A DNA stretch of 21,843 nt from Chara braunii. Taxonomy: Eukaryota; Streptophyta; Charophyceae; Charales; Characeae. Under the pieces are notes generated by a model. It searched no databases and was not told the origin of the DNA. It saw nothing but the letters and a program-made list of their open reading frames with translations. Both the position numbers and the translations under genes were made by a program. Of this stretch, positions 1 through 10,496 are shown one piece after another. Within the stretch, counting starts at the first letter, position 1. Each line of letters begins with the position of its first letter. Where the stretch lies: positions 296,295-318,137 of the forward strand of contig BFEA01000509.1 of NCBI GenBank assembly GCA_003427395.1, written 5' to 3'.

Positions 1-71
<71 letters not shown>

Positions 72-102
72 GCACACACACACACACACACACACGCACA
101 CC
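1..102. repeat. (CT)n followed by (CA)n microsatellite
   Basis: Bases 1-69 are an uninterrupted CT dinucleotide run, followed by a CA-rich run with occasional CG to about base 102. It starts at the window edge, so its true length is unknown. No gene overlaps it. Confidence 0.97.
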
Positions 103-115
103 AGACCAATTCTGA

Positions 116-469
116 GCTACACTGCAGTACTGCCACCGGCCGGACACCGCCCCTCGAAACCCTGACGGACCTTATACCCTTGGACGGGATCAGGATCCTC
201 CGAGGGGTCCCACCCTACGGGACGCCGACTGGGTAGTTATACGGGGTCAACCCGGGCCGATTGGCAATGTGGTGGACTGGCACCCAGATGGCACAGTACT
301 GGTGAACATCTTCAATCTATGGAACGACAACACCCTCTACAGACTCACGCCTGAGGAGACCCGAGCCCTCCAAGAGCCTGACCTCTTCAGAATCCGGTGT
401 CGGGCGGCCGCGGACCGGTCGGCCACCCGACATACAAGGGATTCGTCCCCCAACCAAACGCCCGGTTAG
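116..469 (+). CDS. Unidentified open reading-frame remnant
   Basis: One frame is open from just after a TGA at 113-115 to a TAG at 467-469, about 117 codons, with no ATG near its beginning. The central part looks protein-like rather than low complexity (for example VVDWHPDGTVLVNIF at 269-313, then LTPEETRALQEPDLF). I do not recognise the family. With no start codon, a microsatellite directly upstream and no gene-like surroundings, it is most likely a piece of a larger, broken gene or retroelement. It could also be an internal exon. No splice signals were established. Confidence 0.25.
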   Translation, partial: ATLQYCHRPDTAPRNPDGPYTLGRDQDPPRGPTLRDADWVVIRGQPGPIGNVVDWHPDGTVLVNIFNLWNDNTLYRLTPEETRALQEPDLFRIRCRAAADRSATRHTRDSSPNQTPG

Positions 470-1020
470 GATTTGTTGGGTACTCTTGTCAGAACCGTCG
501 GGGAAAGTTAGGGGTCGTCAGGGGAATTATGAAATCCCCTGCGATGACTGCAAAAACTAACCCTTGAATTTAACAAGTTGGGCAGCTGCCTCTACCATAA
601 CTGGGACTTACGCTTTTTCATCTATTCTGAGGCTGTCCTCAAATTAGTCAGCCGTGGGGCGAAGGTACGCTTGTAAGCCTTCGCGCGGTCTTTTCCACGC
701 TGACCAATTGATGGGAAGGCAAGGCCTCAACATTTATTTAATTTAATGATGAAATTAAAAATAAACATAAAATTAAAAACGTTAAAAGGGAATAGAAACA
801 GGTGATCATTTTAAATTTTGCTTCAGTACGCTTTTGTTGGATTTAAACCCGATTTACTCATTTATTTCTCCTTGCAGACTTAAAACAGATTTTCTCTATT
901 TTGTTATTTTTCGCTGACTTTATCAGATTTTACTTAATTTTTACCTTTGCTGTAACCCGTGTATTACTGTGTGTGCAAAACCCATAACTTACCGAATTCC
1001 TGTGGTGGGCTGAGTGACGC
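470..1020. other. AT-rich stretch with no recognised gene
   Basis: Bases 720-960 are AT-rich with runs of A and T. A short perfect hairpin (GCGAAGG ... CCTTCGC) lies near 659-686. I see no reading frame, RNA gene or element ends here. Confidence 0.5.
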
Positions 1021-1390
1021 GTCGGCATTCGGATGGAGACCTGGTACCGACACTTGGCAGTCTGGCTACAACTGACTGATGGCCAGGTCCGGGACCGGAA
1101 TGGCTGCTGGCCTGGCGTTGGAGAAACTCATGGCGATCCGGGGCTATCATTTTTGGATCAGATACTGGTCTGGCCTGGGTGCTGCAAAATCGGTGCTACT
1201 ATTTCGGTACGGTCACTGGCTCGGTACTGGTATGTCGCACGTACTGCTCGGTATGGTATATGCCCGGGGCTTGGGCCATTCACTGCGGCTGGACACTGTT
1301 ACATCTTGGTAAGGCTATTGATATCATTCGCTGAGGATGCCACTATTATATGGGCATAAGCGCTAGTTCGGTACGGGCACTGCACAATTC
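1021..1390. repeat. Cryptic, degenerate CGGTACTGG-rich repeat
   Basis: Variants of CGGTACTGG / CTGGTACCG / CGGTATGGT recur irregularly through this stretch, most densely at 1193-1270. Two overlapping short plus-strand frames exist, but their peptides only reflect the repeated bases, so I do not call a gene. Confidence 0.4.
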
Positions 1391-2744
1391 ATCTGTTCAC
1401 CGCAATTGATCCAATGATACTTTTCTGGTTACAACGAACGGCTAGGTAACGCAGATCATTTGGCTACAGCAATTGACGAACTCGGCGAGCCACCAGTTTA
1501 ATCACACCGATCGACACTGAGACTGACGACGACGATTGGGCTGGCTATTCTATGCAAACCTGATTGCGGTAATTACACGGTGCAGTTGCCAGATATACCC
1601 AAGCAGCGAACTCCTACCAAAGGTCTGCTGAGCTCCAAATTTCTTCATCTGCTGGAGGGGTATACCCGAGCTTTTATTATGGCCTTTGCTCCTGTACTTG
1701 TACTACGGGACCGAAGTAGGCCTGAAGCCTTGATACCATCATTGTACAGTACCTGTGAGTCTGAATTCTCCGGTGCCAGAGGTCTGATAGGGTCCGTGAC
1801 CAGTACCGCGGGGGATAAAGGCAAGACCAGCAGAAGCAAAGAGACAGATTTGAAGTAGGCGCAGGGGGAGGCGTGCCTAGCGTACGCCACCCACAGCACA
1901 GCTCGATTCAGTCGGGGGGAACAATGCGCCAGGCAGGCGCAGCGGGGGAGACATTCGGACTGGGGCAGTGTGCCTGGGTACGCAGCGCTCTAGCGACTCT
2001 GCTCGAGCTTGCAAGTCCCTGCAGGGGGGAAATGCGCAAGGTGTGCACAGCGTCAGCTAGCACGCCTTCGAGGAGAGCCAGACGGTGTCCATTAGAAAGG
2101 GGGATCGGGCGTGGAATGAGCTTGGGATGCGCTGCAAGTGAGCGCGAGATTGGTCAAGCGGTGGTAAGCCAGGGGGCATTTAGACAGAAGCGACTTGTGA
2201 TGTAGTGGTGCGCACGTGCAGGGAGGAAGGGAGGAAAATGTGTGTTTGGCGTCCGCAGTGCACGTGAGAGAAAGGCCCAATTAGGGGATGAGTGCGGGCG
2301 AACCAAACTTGGATATGGCAGGAACGAGCAAAGGGGTGAGGGAGATGCACACGACGTGACCAGGGGGGTGCCTGCCCCATCGAGAACGGATCGAGGGGGG
2401 CGCGTGATTTGGCTGGAGGGAAAGTGCGCCTGCTGTGCGCGGGAACAACTTGAGTCGTCCCAGGGGAAGACAGATAGCGTACACAACGTTTGAACGCGGG
2501 AACGAGCAAGCGAGTGGCTGGCTGGATCAGCCAGCATCTTCGGCTCCTAGATAATACGAAAGGAGCTAAGTGCAGGGTATGCCGGCAAGGCCCACGTGCA
2601 AGGCGCGCGCAACGAATGAGTTGTGAATGAGTGAGGGATAAGCTGGCTGGATCGACTGAGTGCCGCCTGCGCCACTCTTTCTCATAGCGTCCGGGAGCGT
2701 AGTAGGCCCTTCGCCCTTGATGAGCAGTCCCGGTACGTCCAGAC
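1391..2744. other. No recognised gene
   Basis: This is a mixed-composition stretch with a G-rich plus strand from about 1,860 to 2,540. Several long overlapping frames occur on the minus strand at 2,154-2,788. Their translations are rich in Ser, Arg and Pro and show no domain, so they are explained by the lack of TA-containing stops in C-rich DNA. Confidence 0.5.
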
Positions 2745-3290
2745 TTGCTGATCAGGCGATCGAGCAATCTCGCTGCTAGCGGGGCCATTCGCCTTGATCA
2801 GACATTCGAGCATTTGGCGGGCCAGTTACTTCACTTCTGCAGAACAGCCAATCAAGGTTGTTGTTGATCACTTCTGCAGATCAGCCAATCAAGGTTGTCG
2901 TTGATCAGGGAATCGAGCAATTCCGCTGCCGGCAGGCCAGTTACTTCACTTCTGCAGAACAACCAATCAAGACTGTTGTTGACCACTTCTGCAGATCAGC
3001 CAATCAAGGTTGTCGTTGATCAGATATTCGAGTCTTCCCACTGCTGGCGGGCCAGATACTTCACTTCCTTACTTTTGCTGATAAGATATTCGAGCATTCC
3101 CGCTGCTGACAGGCCGGTTACTTCACTTTTGCAGATTAGACAATCAAGGCCGACGTTGATCTCACAATCAGGCATTCCTAATGTTGGTGGGCCGGACACT
3201 TCTGCTGATTAAGCAATCAGAGATTCCTACTATTGGTAGGTTCAGCCACATTTGCTGAACAGGCAATCAAGCATACGTCACCAATCAAAC
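2745..3290. repeat. Degenerate tandem repeat, about 110-bp unit
   Basis: Units share the order: GATCAGNNATTCGAGCA, then CGCTGCNGGCNGGCCAG, then TTACTTCACTTCTGCAGA, then CAATCAAGGTTGT. Successive TTCGAG/ATCGAG anchors fall near 2804, 2911, 3024 and 3088. An internal half-repeat (CAATCAAGGTTGTNGTTGATCA) is duplicated within the first two units. Units become shorter and more diverged to the right and fade out near 3,290. It looks like a local minisatellite; no protein is implied. Confidence 0.85.
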
Positions 3291-6200
3291 AGAGAAAGAA
3301 GTAGGATGTAAGAACTCATACTTAATCGAAAGTCAGGTTATCCTACCCGGGTACCTGCATGAAACTCACACAGTCAGAGAGAGTGGGCCAGCGCGAATAA
3401 CCGTTACCGTTTTATTTTATTTTATTGCGATTTCAATTACAAGCAACTGTCTAGCGAGGGTGGCGGATCGAGACTGTGCAAAGAGAGAGGTAGACTTGGC
3501 AGTGAGAGATAGGGGGAAACTGCATGGTCCCGTGCAAAAGGGGTGGTGGTCACCGGGAAAGGCCGCGTGCCATATTGATCTTTATGACTGAAATTTTGCA
3601 TATTAGTTATTATCATCATTTTGTGTTTATTCCGAACTTGTTCCCTGCAAGCAAAATCTGGGCAAACATAAAGTTCGGCAACATAGCTCTTCGAAAGTGA
3701 GAGCCACAGTTAAATGGTAAAGGGTCAGCCAATAGGCCGCGACTCTGGGGCAAAGCAACGACTGAATTCTGCTCTATACCGGAGTGCAGGGGCGTGCCCG
3801 CACACGAAACAGAGTGGTGAAAAGAAGAAGAAAAACCGTCGGGAACGCAACGTTCACCCTGAAGAGGGACAATACTTTGTTTATGAAGCTTCACTCTTGA
3901 CTTTGGGTGTATGGCTGTGATCAAGGTATTCAGAAACGTGCTATGAAAATATCGAGTGAAACCACGATCCCTTCTGCTGTATGTAATGGCTGCGTTGTCG
4001 AGCGCATCGACTCCCGCCTTTTTCGCAAAGGCGAGAGCCCTCCCGACCATGTCACGCAGGAGTTTAAACAAAAACAAAATCAAGAGACAACTCGGGAACG
4101 ACGTAGAATAATCCTGCGAGCCGACAAGACGGCCGCAGTCGCATCGCTCATTTCGCCGCTCTGGCCGGGTGCGCTACCTGTACATCCCGCGGTCCCCTAC
4201 GACAAGATAGGTTCCCGCGGGGCATAAGCTTTCCTTCCCTAAAGGGTTGTCACCACCCTTAGGGGCGTATCCCTACCGACCTACTGACCCACGTGCGAAA
4301 GTTTTTACATGCAGTCACAGAGGCAGGCCAGCCGAGGGTGTTTGCTCGTTCGCTGTTGTATAAATACGCTTGGTTAACGCCAAGTGAACCCAAACGCCGT
4401 CCGTTCCTAGGGCGCTGATCTCCTGGGTACGGAGCAAACGTCGGTCGACTAGGAAGGTCTCAACCAAGCGTGAAACCCAACATTAATCCTAGTCCCTTTA
4501 ACACACAATCAAAAGAAAGTTGTAACAACCATATATAGTTACATCGAAAGGAATCGAAGGACGGTATGTCCAATCTGAAATGATAACTGAAAGAAATTGA
4601 ATCTTCATTTGATACATCCATTATCACAAGGTCAAAATACAATCCGACCACCTCAGGTCGAACACCACGAAACAATCAAACAACCGCCTACAAGGAGTTG
4701 GCTTACTGAGAATAACAGTGATGCAGCCGACAAGGTAGTCGGTCTGCCTTAATTTTGACTTGATGAGACGCACTGCCAACGTTATTCATTCCACCTACCG
4801 CCGACTTAAGATTAGACACACATATTTGTCTTTATCCGTTTCCAGTCTTTTATGATGACAAACTACTTTGCGAATGATTCTTGATCAGGGGCATTGCTTG
4901 AAGTGTTGCATGCCTTGTCCTCTAGGAAGTGGTCTGGGGTACTCCTCCTCCTCGGCCGAGCACAAGACTCGGATCTCAGAAGTCAGGCCGTCTCCACCGA
5001 ATCGATGAACTACCCCCCCGTAGAACGGTCCACTCTAAGTCGATAAACAGGGTCGGTTCCTAAAGCAACGAACCCCCGCCCCAGATGCTTCCTAAAGATA
5101 GAGAAAGTGTGTCCACTTGCAAATAACTTTCAATTATTTTTATTCCTACTGAGTTCAGGGTAACTTGGACGAAAAGAAATCAGAGGAGATGAGAATAAAA
5201 ATAATTTGGACAAGTACAGGTAGATAAGGACCATAAGGTCATTCGGGATAGAAAGCATCAATCCTAGGGAAAAGTTAAGTCCAACTGACCTCATCTTCAT
5301 TATATTCACAAGTTTCTTTCACAACACCCATTGAAATTATTCATTTCAAAACACAAGTGCTTTTAACATGCAGGCAGATAAAACATGGAAAGAGGACAAT
5401 CCTTTTCTTCATCTCAAATAGGCATAATCAATTTTCTTTGAAGGCACCCTTCTACCTACCTGCACAACACGCAAAGAAAACGAGCTTAAAAGAAAACAAT
5501 ACAATCCCATACTCAAGTCAGACCTTTTCGTTCACATGCATGACTCGCATAACTTTCCTCTACCTTTTCTTTTGAACATATAAAAAAAACTAGGTCAAGC
5601 AAAGTGTGGGTTCACGCAGGTGTGAAGGAAAATCTGAGTCATTCAACCGACCTTGAGTGAAGTTTGGTCCAACCCACTCAAGAAAGCCAGGTAATATTCA
5701 AATCAGAAGAAAATAATCGCCGTTGAATATGAAAATATGCGGCTCACATGAAATTACGCAACTCACAACTTCACAAGTTGTGGTCATTTCACTGAACAAC
5801 GGTCCGCCGCCTTCTCCAAGTGCCTGATCACACTAAGGCCAGGTCCGCCGAGAGAATTCAAATGGAATAACCCTCTAAGAGGGTGCTCCTAAGGTCCAGT
5901 CCGACATCATCCCAACGTCCCATACCGTCCTAACACAGTCTCATTGCACCACAACCTCCCAGACTGTCCCAACGCCATACCAACTTCACCACGTCATCCA
6001 AGGATCCTCCCCAACCAACCGCAAGTCCACACCGCCTCCAATCACTCTGTCCGCCCTCAATAGTCACACCAACATGCTGGTCCCATCACAAAATCAGTCC
6101 CATACCATTGCCCGCAATACCAGATGGTCCAGAACTCAAAACCGCTCGCGCCGTGCGCCGCAAAAAAAATAAAGGTGGCCCCGGCTGGAAATTGCATGTG

Positions 6201-6659
6201 CCGCGTGCCCAATAATCACTATCGTGTGCATTCACTTTGTGTTGTGCCGCCGGTCCACGCACCACTGCACAGTCCCAATCGTGCACCAATGCTAGCCCAA
6301 CCTCTAACCCCCATTAGAATCCACCATAGTCGCCGCGCACCACAAAAATAATGGCGGACCACTGCTTGCTGCGCCGTCAAAACCGGTACCATGGCTGTCT
6401 CGCAACACCGTCGCCAGATCACACAAAAAAACGTTTTCCCTCACAATAGTGCCGCCAACCGGACAACATAACCTTAATGAAAGCGTTGCAGCCGCCACCA
6501 ATTTCAGCAGCATGATCCCACCACATACACCGCCGTTGCTGCGCCACTAATCGAGCAGCACCTCCCCACACTCACATTAAAAAAAAAAGGTGGCGCCACT
6601 CAGCAAATTCGGCAGCACCTCCCGTCGTCAATGCCGCGCCAAGCGGGCAGAATCTCCCG
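3291..6659. other. Long stretch with no recognised gene
   Basis: I find no convincing gene in this 3.4 kb. Small items seen are a TTTTA pentamer run at 3411-3425, a TATA-box-like TATAAATA at 4359-4366 with no reading frame behind it, and A/C-rich sequence at 5,880-6,120. From about 6,140 to 6,600, motifs of the type GCCGCGCACCACAAAAATAATGG recur loosely, suggesting an old tandem repeat. A 155-codon minus-strand frame (3,616-4,083) has no recognisable domain. Confidence 0.45.
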
Positions 6660-6826
6660 TGTACCACCTGCTAAAACTGTTGCCGCCATGCAAAACAAGC
6701 AAAGTTTTCTCTGCACCGCTTGCCAAAATTGTTGTCGCCGTGCAAAACAGGCAGAGTTTCCCCTGCACCGCTTGCCAAAACTACTATCGCCGTGCAAAAC
6801 AGGCAGAGTTTCCCCTGCACCCTGCC
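6660..6826. repeat. 52-bp tandem repeat, about three copies
   Basis: The phrase CGCC(A/G)TGCAAAACA(A/G)GCA starts at 6684, 6736 and 6788, an exact 52-bp period. The second and third copies are nearly identical; the first is more diverged, and the array breaks off in the third copy. A partial unit before 6684 (CTAAAACTGTTGC) matches the end of the unit. Confidence 0.9.
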
Positions 6827-7334
6827 GCCCGGCGGCTATCGCAGCCTCCTCCTTCCCCTCTCACTGCAGACCTCCTCTCTATTCCACCTCTCACTCACTG
6901 CCCCTCAACACTCCAGCAACATACAACAGCCAACCAGCATTCACTCAAGTGAATGCCCCAGCAACACTGCCACAAGTGTGAGGCTGCTGGATGGAGTGCT
7001 GGCTTTTATAGCCAACTGATGGCTGTGGGCAGCAACTTTGCCCACAACCACGCAAAATTCGCCAGTGCTCCTGGCCCTTGATCTAAATCAATGGCCCGGA
7101 GCCTTGTGCCTTGGTTTATCCCTAGGGGAACTAGGGTCATCAGATTCCAGGAGTACCTGGCCGTTTTCCAGACCAGGTGCTCCTGGAAATGGCTGTGCAC
7201 AGCCAATTCAAGACAGCATGTTCAACTGAACAGGCGCAGTCCCATCAGCCCCTACAAGCTTCTGGGGGCTGCACCTGTTCCACGACCGCGACCATATTTG
7301 CGACCGTTTTGCCCTCCTTTTCCTTTTTCTTCAA
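6827..7334. other. No recognised gene
   Basis: A C-rich stretch (6,830-6,920) is followed by ordinary sequence. Short plus-strand frames are present without recognisable domains. Confidence 0.4.
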
Positions 7335-7433
7335 CCCCTCATTTTCCTATGTAGGGGCAGCTCGTTTCCCAAAACGAGCTGCCTCCCTAGTCACTTCGCC
7401 TCATTCTCCTGTGTAGGGGCAGCTCGTTTCCCA
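7335..7433. repeat. 62-bp tandem duplication with an internal hairpin
   Basis: A 37-base segment ending in GTAGGGGCAGCTCGTTTCCCA occurs at 7335-7371 and again at 7397-7433 with few differences, a 62-bp period. The first copy forms a perfect hairpin with the spacer: GCAGCTCGTTT (7357-7367) pairs with AAACGAGCTGC (7372-7382). Confidence 0.85.
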
Positions 7434-7585
7434 ACTAGAGTCAGGCTCAAAGGGGTCTCCTTTCCCCTTGCCCGTGCCTGTATCTGGGCTAAAACAGGCA
7501 CCTGATACAGGCGCGCAGCTCCAAAGCCCCCCCCCCCAAACGCGTGGGCAAAAGCCCCTTAAGTACAAGGTCCCACCCACGCCCC

Positions 7586-7702
7586 GAATCTAGCCACGTT
7601 TCCGTGGCAGATTCGACTCAACTCGGCATACCTTAACGCCGATTGTCGAGATTCAACCTCCTGATGAGTCGGTGGAAGTCCAACGAAATAGTCTGGCACA
7701 TC
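7586..7702 (+). ncRNA. Hammerhead-ribozyme-like core (candidate)
   Basis: The two invariant hammerhead core strings occur in the right order and spacing: CTGATGA at 7661-7667 and GAAA at 7685-7688. Between them a short stem II can form (GTCGG with CCAAC, one C-A mismatch, loop TGGAAGT). A long hairpin lies where stem I would be in a type III layout (TCGGC near 7623 with GCCGA near 7638, plus CTC/GAG). A possible stem III pairs GTGGCAGAT (7604-7612) with GTCTGGCAC (7691-7699) with a mismatch and a bulge. The cleavage-site geometry is not clean, and a competing hairpin (7586-7614) uses the same 5' strand. It is either a decayed hammerhead or a coincidence. Confidence 0.3.
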
Positions 7703-7715
7703 ATGCTTTTTTTTC

Positions 7716-7742
7716 CTGCCCGTTCGTTCGAAACGAACGGGC
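7716..7742. repeat. Perfect inverted repeat GCCCGTTCG / CGAACGGGC
   Basis: Nine-base arms (GCCCGTTCG and CGAACGGGC) flank a short TTCGAAA spacer. The right arm's CGAACGGG (7734-7741) is repeated at 7814-7821 on the other side of the U6 fragment. It may therefore be the target-site duplication of that insertion. Confidence 0.8.
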
Positions 7743-7748
7743 GCCCAT

Positions 7749-7814
7749 TCCTTGCGCAGGGGTCATGCTAATTTTCTCTGTATCGTTCCAACTTTAACGG
7801 ATGTCCCGAAGGAC
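7749..7814 (-). pseudogene. U6 snRNA pseudogene, 3'-truncated (copy 1)
   Basis: Read on the minus strand, the copy starts exactly at the U6 5' end (GTCCTTCGGGACATCCG). It continues through the intact ACAGAGA box, the AGC triad and the CCCCTGCGCAAGGA region, then stops matching at about nucleotide 65-70 of roughly 102. Three single-base changes from the plant consensus are visible (AAAGTTGG, GAGAAAATTAGC, ATGACCCC). CGAACGGG occurs on both sides, consistent with a retrotransposed copy. There is no plant U6 promoter (upstream element plus TATA) on the expected side, so it is unlikely to be expressed. Confidence 0.85.
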
Positions 7815-7829
7815 GAACGGGTGGCCGTT

Positions 7830-7965
7830 CATATCAGAAAAAAAAGAAAAGAAGAAAACAAAAAAAAAATCTAATAGAGATCTTAAAATGAAATCTAGAA
7901 AAAATCAGAAAAAGAAGAAGAGAAAAAAATTAAAAATAAAATAAAAAATATAAAAATACTTACCT
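7830..7965. repeat. A-rich low-complexity tract
   Basis: About 135 bases consist almost entirely of A with scattered G and T. It ends at ACTTACC, which is a splice-donor-like GGTAAGT on the minus strand. No exon could be supported there. Confidence 0.7.
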
Positions 7966-7975
7966 TCTGGCGAAA

Positions 7976-8133
7976 CAGTGGCCCGTTTATCGGGCACTGT
8001 CAGGTGCACTGGGGATCTAAACGCCCCAGGCACTTTAGGCTGCACCACCTGGCGCGCCGCCTGTAACCGCCTCTAGTGTTAGTAGGGTTTTTTTTTTTTT
8101 TTTCCCCTTATATCCGTTGGCATAAGCCAACGG
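7976..8133. repeat. Two short hairpins flanking a T run
   Basis: CAGTGGCCCG (from 7976) pairs with CGGGCACTG (to 7999) with a one-base bulge. CCGTTGGC (8114-8121) pairs perfectly with GCCAACGG (8126-8133) around ATAA. A T run lies between them at about 8088-8103. The function is unknown; hairpins are unusually dense from 7,350 to 8,140. Confidence 0.6.
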
Positions 8134-8222
8134 TCGTTTAATCCTCCATGCCCCACGATAACTCACCCATGACCTGTTGAATTACATACCCGAGTTCGAA
8201 TCCACGGATTCAAAGAGGAGAA

Positions 8223-8278
8223 AATATATATATATATATATATTATTTTTATTTATTATTATTATTATTATTATTTTA
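8223..8278. repeat. (TA)n and (ATT)n microsatellites
   Basis: A TA dinucleotide run is followed directly by ATT trinucleotides, which end at the edge of the second U6 fragment. Confidence 0.95.
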
Positions 8279-8316
8279 TGTGTGTCATCCTTGGAAACGC
8301 AGGGGCCATGCTAATT
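8279..8316 (-). pseudogene. U6 snRNA fragment, central part only (copy 2)
   Basis: On the minus strand this reads AATTAGCATGGCCCCTGCG, then a 4-base insertion (TTTC), then CAAGGATGACACACA. This corresponds to about nucleotides 43-80 of U6. The 5' half, including ACAGAGA, is missing, and the 3' side runs into (AAT)n. It is a dead fragment. Confidence 0.8.
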
Positions 8317-9020
8317 CGCGCGACCGATCTGAGCCGTGTGATTTTCACGATTGACAGCTAGATCCGGTTGCGCTGGCAGTAATACCCGTGGCCAGCTCCA
8401 AAAGGAGCTAGTCCAGTAGTGCAGTCTCTCTGATTCGATCCTAACGTCTGTTGGGTATAAGCCATGTGATGTAACCTACTGGGCTAGCTTCTATCACGAC
8501 AATGATAGGAGCAACTCTTCTATAAGAAAAGCTTGCCCAGTCGTTATCCCCCCTCTGCAGGTGGCCTTGCAGGTCCGGCATACTTGTGTCCTTGCAGGTC
8601 CTGCCTGCCTGTGGCCTTCCCGTGGATGGCTGCCCACCCATGGTGTCGGGGTTATCCAACGCGTAGGCCTCGGGATCGGCCTGCTGGCACCCTTTTTCCG
8701 TGGCCGGCTATCTATCGATAGCAAGAGAGACCACCTATATCCGGCCTCCGTTTAGCCTACTTAGGCTCTGAATTGCGCGGCTTAGCAGCCGCGCGACATT
8801 ATTTTAGGTAGAATAGGTCTAATCTTACCGTCCCCATGTCCGCACATTCCCGCGGCTTCGACAAAAGCAAAGCATTGCCATCTCCCGGACGCCACACGCG
8901 CTCGGACTAAAGCTCGAAAACTTTTAGTCTCTCAGTCATAGGTCAGGTCTGGATAAGCTTTTGGCAACCGTCAGTCTCATCAAGTCCTTCAATTCAGCAA
9001 AAAAGGTCAGACAGCGTCCG
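8317..9020. other. No recognised gene; one perfect hairpin
   Basis: Ordinary-composition sequence. GCGCGGC (8775-8781) and GCCGCGC (8788-8794) form a perfect seven-base stem, just after AGCCTACTTAGGCT. Short frames on both strands show no domain. Confidence 0.5.
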
Positions 9021-9021
9021 A

Positions 9022-9081
9022 CGTTGCAAAACCCCGGCAAATACCCTTGTCACTGTTGTCAGGGTATTTGCCCCGACAACG
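9022..9081. repeat. Inverted repeat with 12-bp perfect arms
   Basis: GGCAAATACCCT (9036-9047) and AGGGTATTTGCC (9061-9072) are perfect complements around a 13-base loop. Further out, CGTTG (9022-9026) pairs with CAACG (9077-9081). It could be the remains of a small foldback element; no target-site duplication was identified. Confidence 0.8.
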
Positions 9082-9385
9082 CCAACCCTTGCAGCTTGAA
9101 CTGGTGGGGAAGTAGTCTTTTACCCTGCTGCCTGAGGAAGAGAAACCTTGTGTATTGCATGAATTTGAATTGCGGAAGTTTATTTAAATTTATATATCTT
9201 TTTTTTTTTTTTTTATTGATTGATTATATTATACTGTGTCAGGCAGTGTTGGCCTTTGAACTGCTGCTCATAATGACTGTGCAGTAGCACAGAGCTAAAG
9301 CAGTCACCCTGCCGATCGCCGAGGACCTCGGAAGCGGGCACATCGAGTGACAGGCGCTGTTGCCCTTGGCTTCAGCGAACGGTAG
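9082..9385. other. No recognised gene
   Basis: Contains a T run (9200-9214) and AT-rich sequence. Nothing else is supported. Confidence 0.4.
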
Positions 9386-9760
9386 GCGACCCCTCCCCGG
9401 GTTTCCTCACACCGGGTCGTCGAGGACAGGAACTGTTGGGTGTCCTCGCACCCAGAAACCCCCATCCCTCATCTCGCTTTTGATCCAGCAGGATGGTCAT
9501 GGATAACCTCCATTGGAAGGGGTAGGACTTGCACCAGAATGCTCCCCGACCTGACGATGAAGTCTGCACACCGAATGCTCAGATCTGGGACCAACCTTCG
9601 TGACCATGTGGAAGCCTGATGGATGAAGCATCTCAACATCAGCAGAGAGGCGCTGAGACCAATCAAGTGGTTCTGGACCGTCAGGGCCAAGCCAGCCAAG
9701 CTAGCCTCTCTGCAATGGCAGGTGGAACACCGCTGCCTGCCAAAACAATCCACTGGCTGA
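9386..9760 (+). pseudogene. Non-LTR retrotransposon ORF2 C-terminal fragment (part 1)
   Basis: One frame is readable from 9386 to a stop at 9758-9760, with a single internal TGA at 9617-9619. The translation contains DLTMKSAHRML and, further on, KWFWTVRAKPAKLASLQW and HRCLP. This is the pattern that precedes the zinc-binding region at the C-terminus of plant LINE reverse transcriptases (zf-RVT: a Lys-Ser-Ala-Tyr-like motif, then W ... K ... W ... H.RLP). The matching Cys/His part does not follow directly but appears in part 2 at 10,203. The internal stop and separation mean the element is dead. The family is inferred from motif shape alone. Confidence 0.6.
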
Positions 9761-10202
9761 TAGACCGGGCCAGAACGACGCTGGTAGGTGTTGGGGCTTG
9801 GTCGCTCTGCCCTGTAACTCGAGCTGTACGAGGGCATGAGACCTGGTAGAGAGATCTGGGGAGTTGTTGGGTGGAAGGCACTCTAGTGTCTTTTGGGGAG
9901 CTGGTGCCGAGTCGATGCTGGCCGGAGCCGGGGCGGGGTCGCTTTGCCCTGTGGCCTAGCAGGTGGGGGTTTTCTGGGGTGGGTCGTGCCACTCTGTAAC
10001 CTAGCAGTTGGGGGCATGAGGCCTGGTAGAGATTGGGCATCGGGATATAGGGGTGAGGCAGGTAGGGTTGGGCTGCTGAAAGGCCCTAAGGCAGGTGTTT
10101 TTTTCATTCTGAATGCTTCTTTAATCTGAGCTTTGGGGGGCAGAGAATCTTTAGTGTTCTCGTGTGGAGTACACGGTTGTTTTCTTAGCCGAAGCTGGGT
10201 AG
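9761..10202. repeat. Diverged duplicated segment splitting the LINE fragment
   Basis: A block with the order GTCGCT(C/T)TGCCCTGT, then GGGCATGAG(A/G)CCTGGTAGAGA appears at about 9804-9856. Its elements recur at about 9950-9965 and 10013-10032. This is an old, degenerate direct duplication of roughly 150-190 bp. It lies between the two LINE coding pieces and is not itself coding. Confidence 0.45.
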
Positions 10203-10496
10203 TGGACCTCCCTGGAGCAGCGGGGTCTGGCCCTCCCCTGGTCCAAACTTTGCAACAACGCCTTCCCAGCCAGGAAGCGCCCTGAGACCATGGAACACAT
10301 CTTTCTGCAATGTCCCGGGGCCATCTGGCTCTGGAGATGGGGGAACCGGATCGGGGGACAGCTCGGAAAATCGAACCCTTGGCCATGGGACTGGAGGGCC
10401 CTACTGTGTGAAACATGGTTCCCAGACCAGCCACACATATTCGCCTTGAACCTGTTTAAACTCGGCCGGAGGGCAGTTCTCTGGGCCCTCTGGTAG
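10203..10496 (+). pseudogene. Non-LTR retrotransposon ORF2 zinc-binding end (part 2)
   Basis: The frame is open from just after a TAG (10200-10202) to a TAG at 10494-10496. It encodes a Cys, a short spacer, then PETMEHIFLQCPGAIWLW (10281-10334). The Cys ... E-T-x-x-H-x-F-x-x-C-P order is the reverse-transcriptase zinc-binding (zf-RVT) signature found at the C-terminus of plant LINE ORF2 proteins. The usual first CxxC is reduced to a single Cys, so the finger is damaged. A 3' UTR-like stretch and a poly(A) run at 10602-10620 follow on the same strand, as expected for a LINE 3' end. Confidence 0.7.

Noticed and set aside
2154-2788. Overlapping minus-strand frames of 127 and 202 codons
   Set aside because: C-rich DNA lacks stop codons; translations are Ser/Arg/Pro-rich with no family features and no conserved start.
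3616-4083. 155-codon minus-strand frame
   Set aside because: The length is near what chance allows in 22 kb; no motif, and nothing gene-like around it. It could be reconsidered if homologues exist.
4359-4366. TATA box promoter
   Set aside because: TATAAATA is present, but no gene or LTR structure follows, so it is not called as a promoter.
7960-8075. Minus-strand exon ending at a GGTAAGT donor
   Set aside because: Only about 37 codons are open, with no recognisable protein and no acceptor; the donor match can arise by chance.
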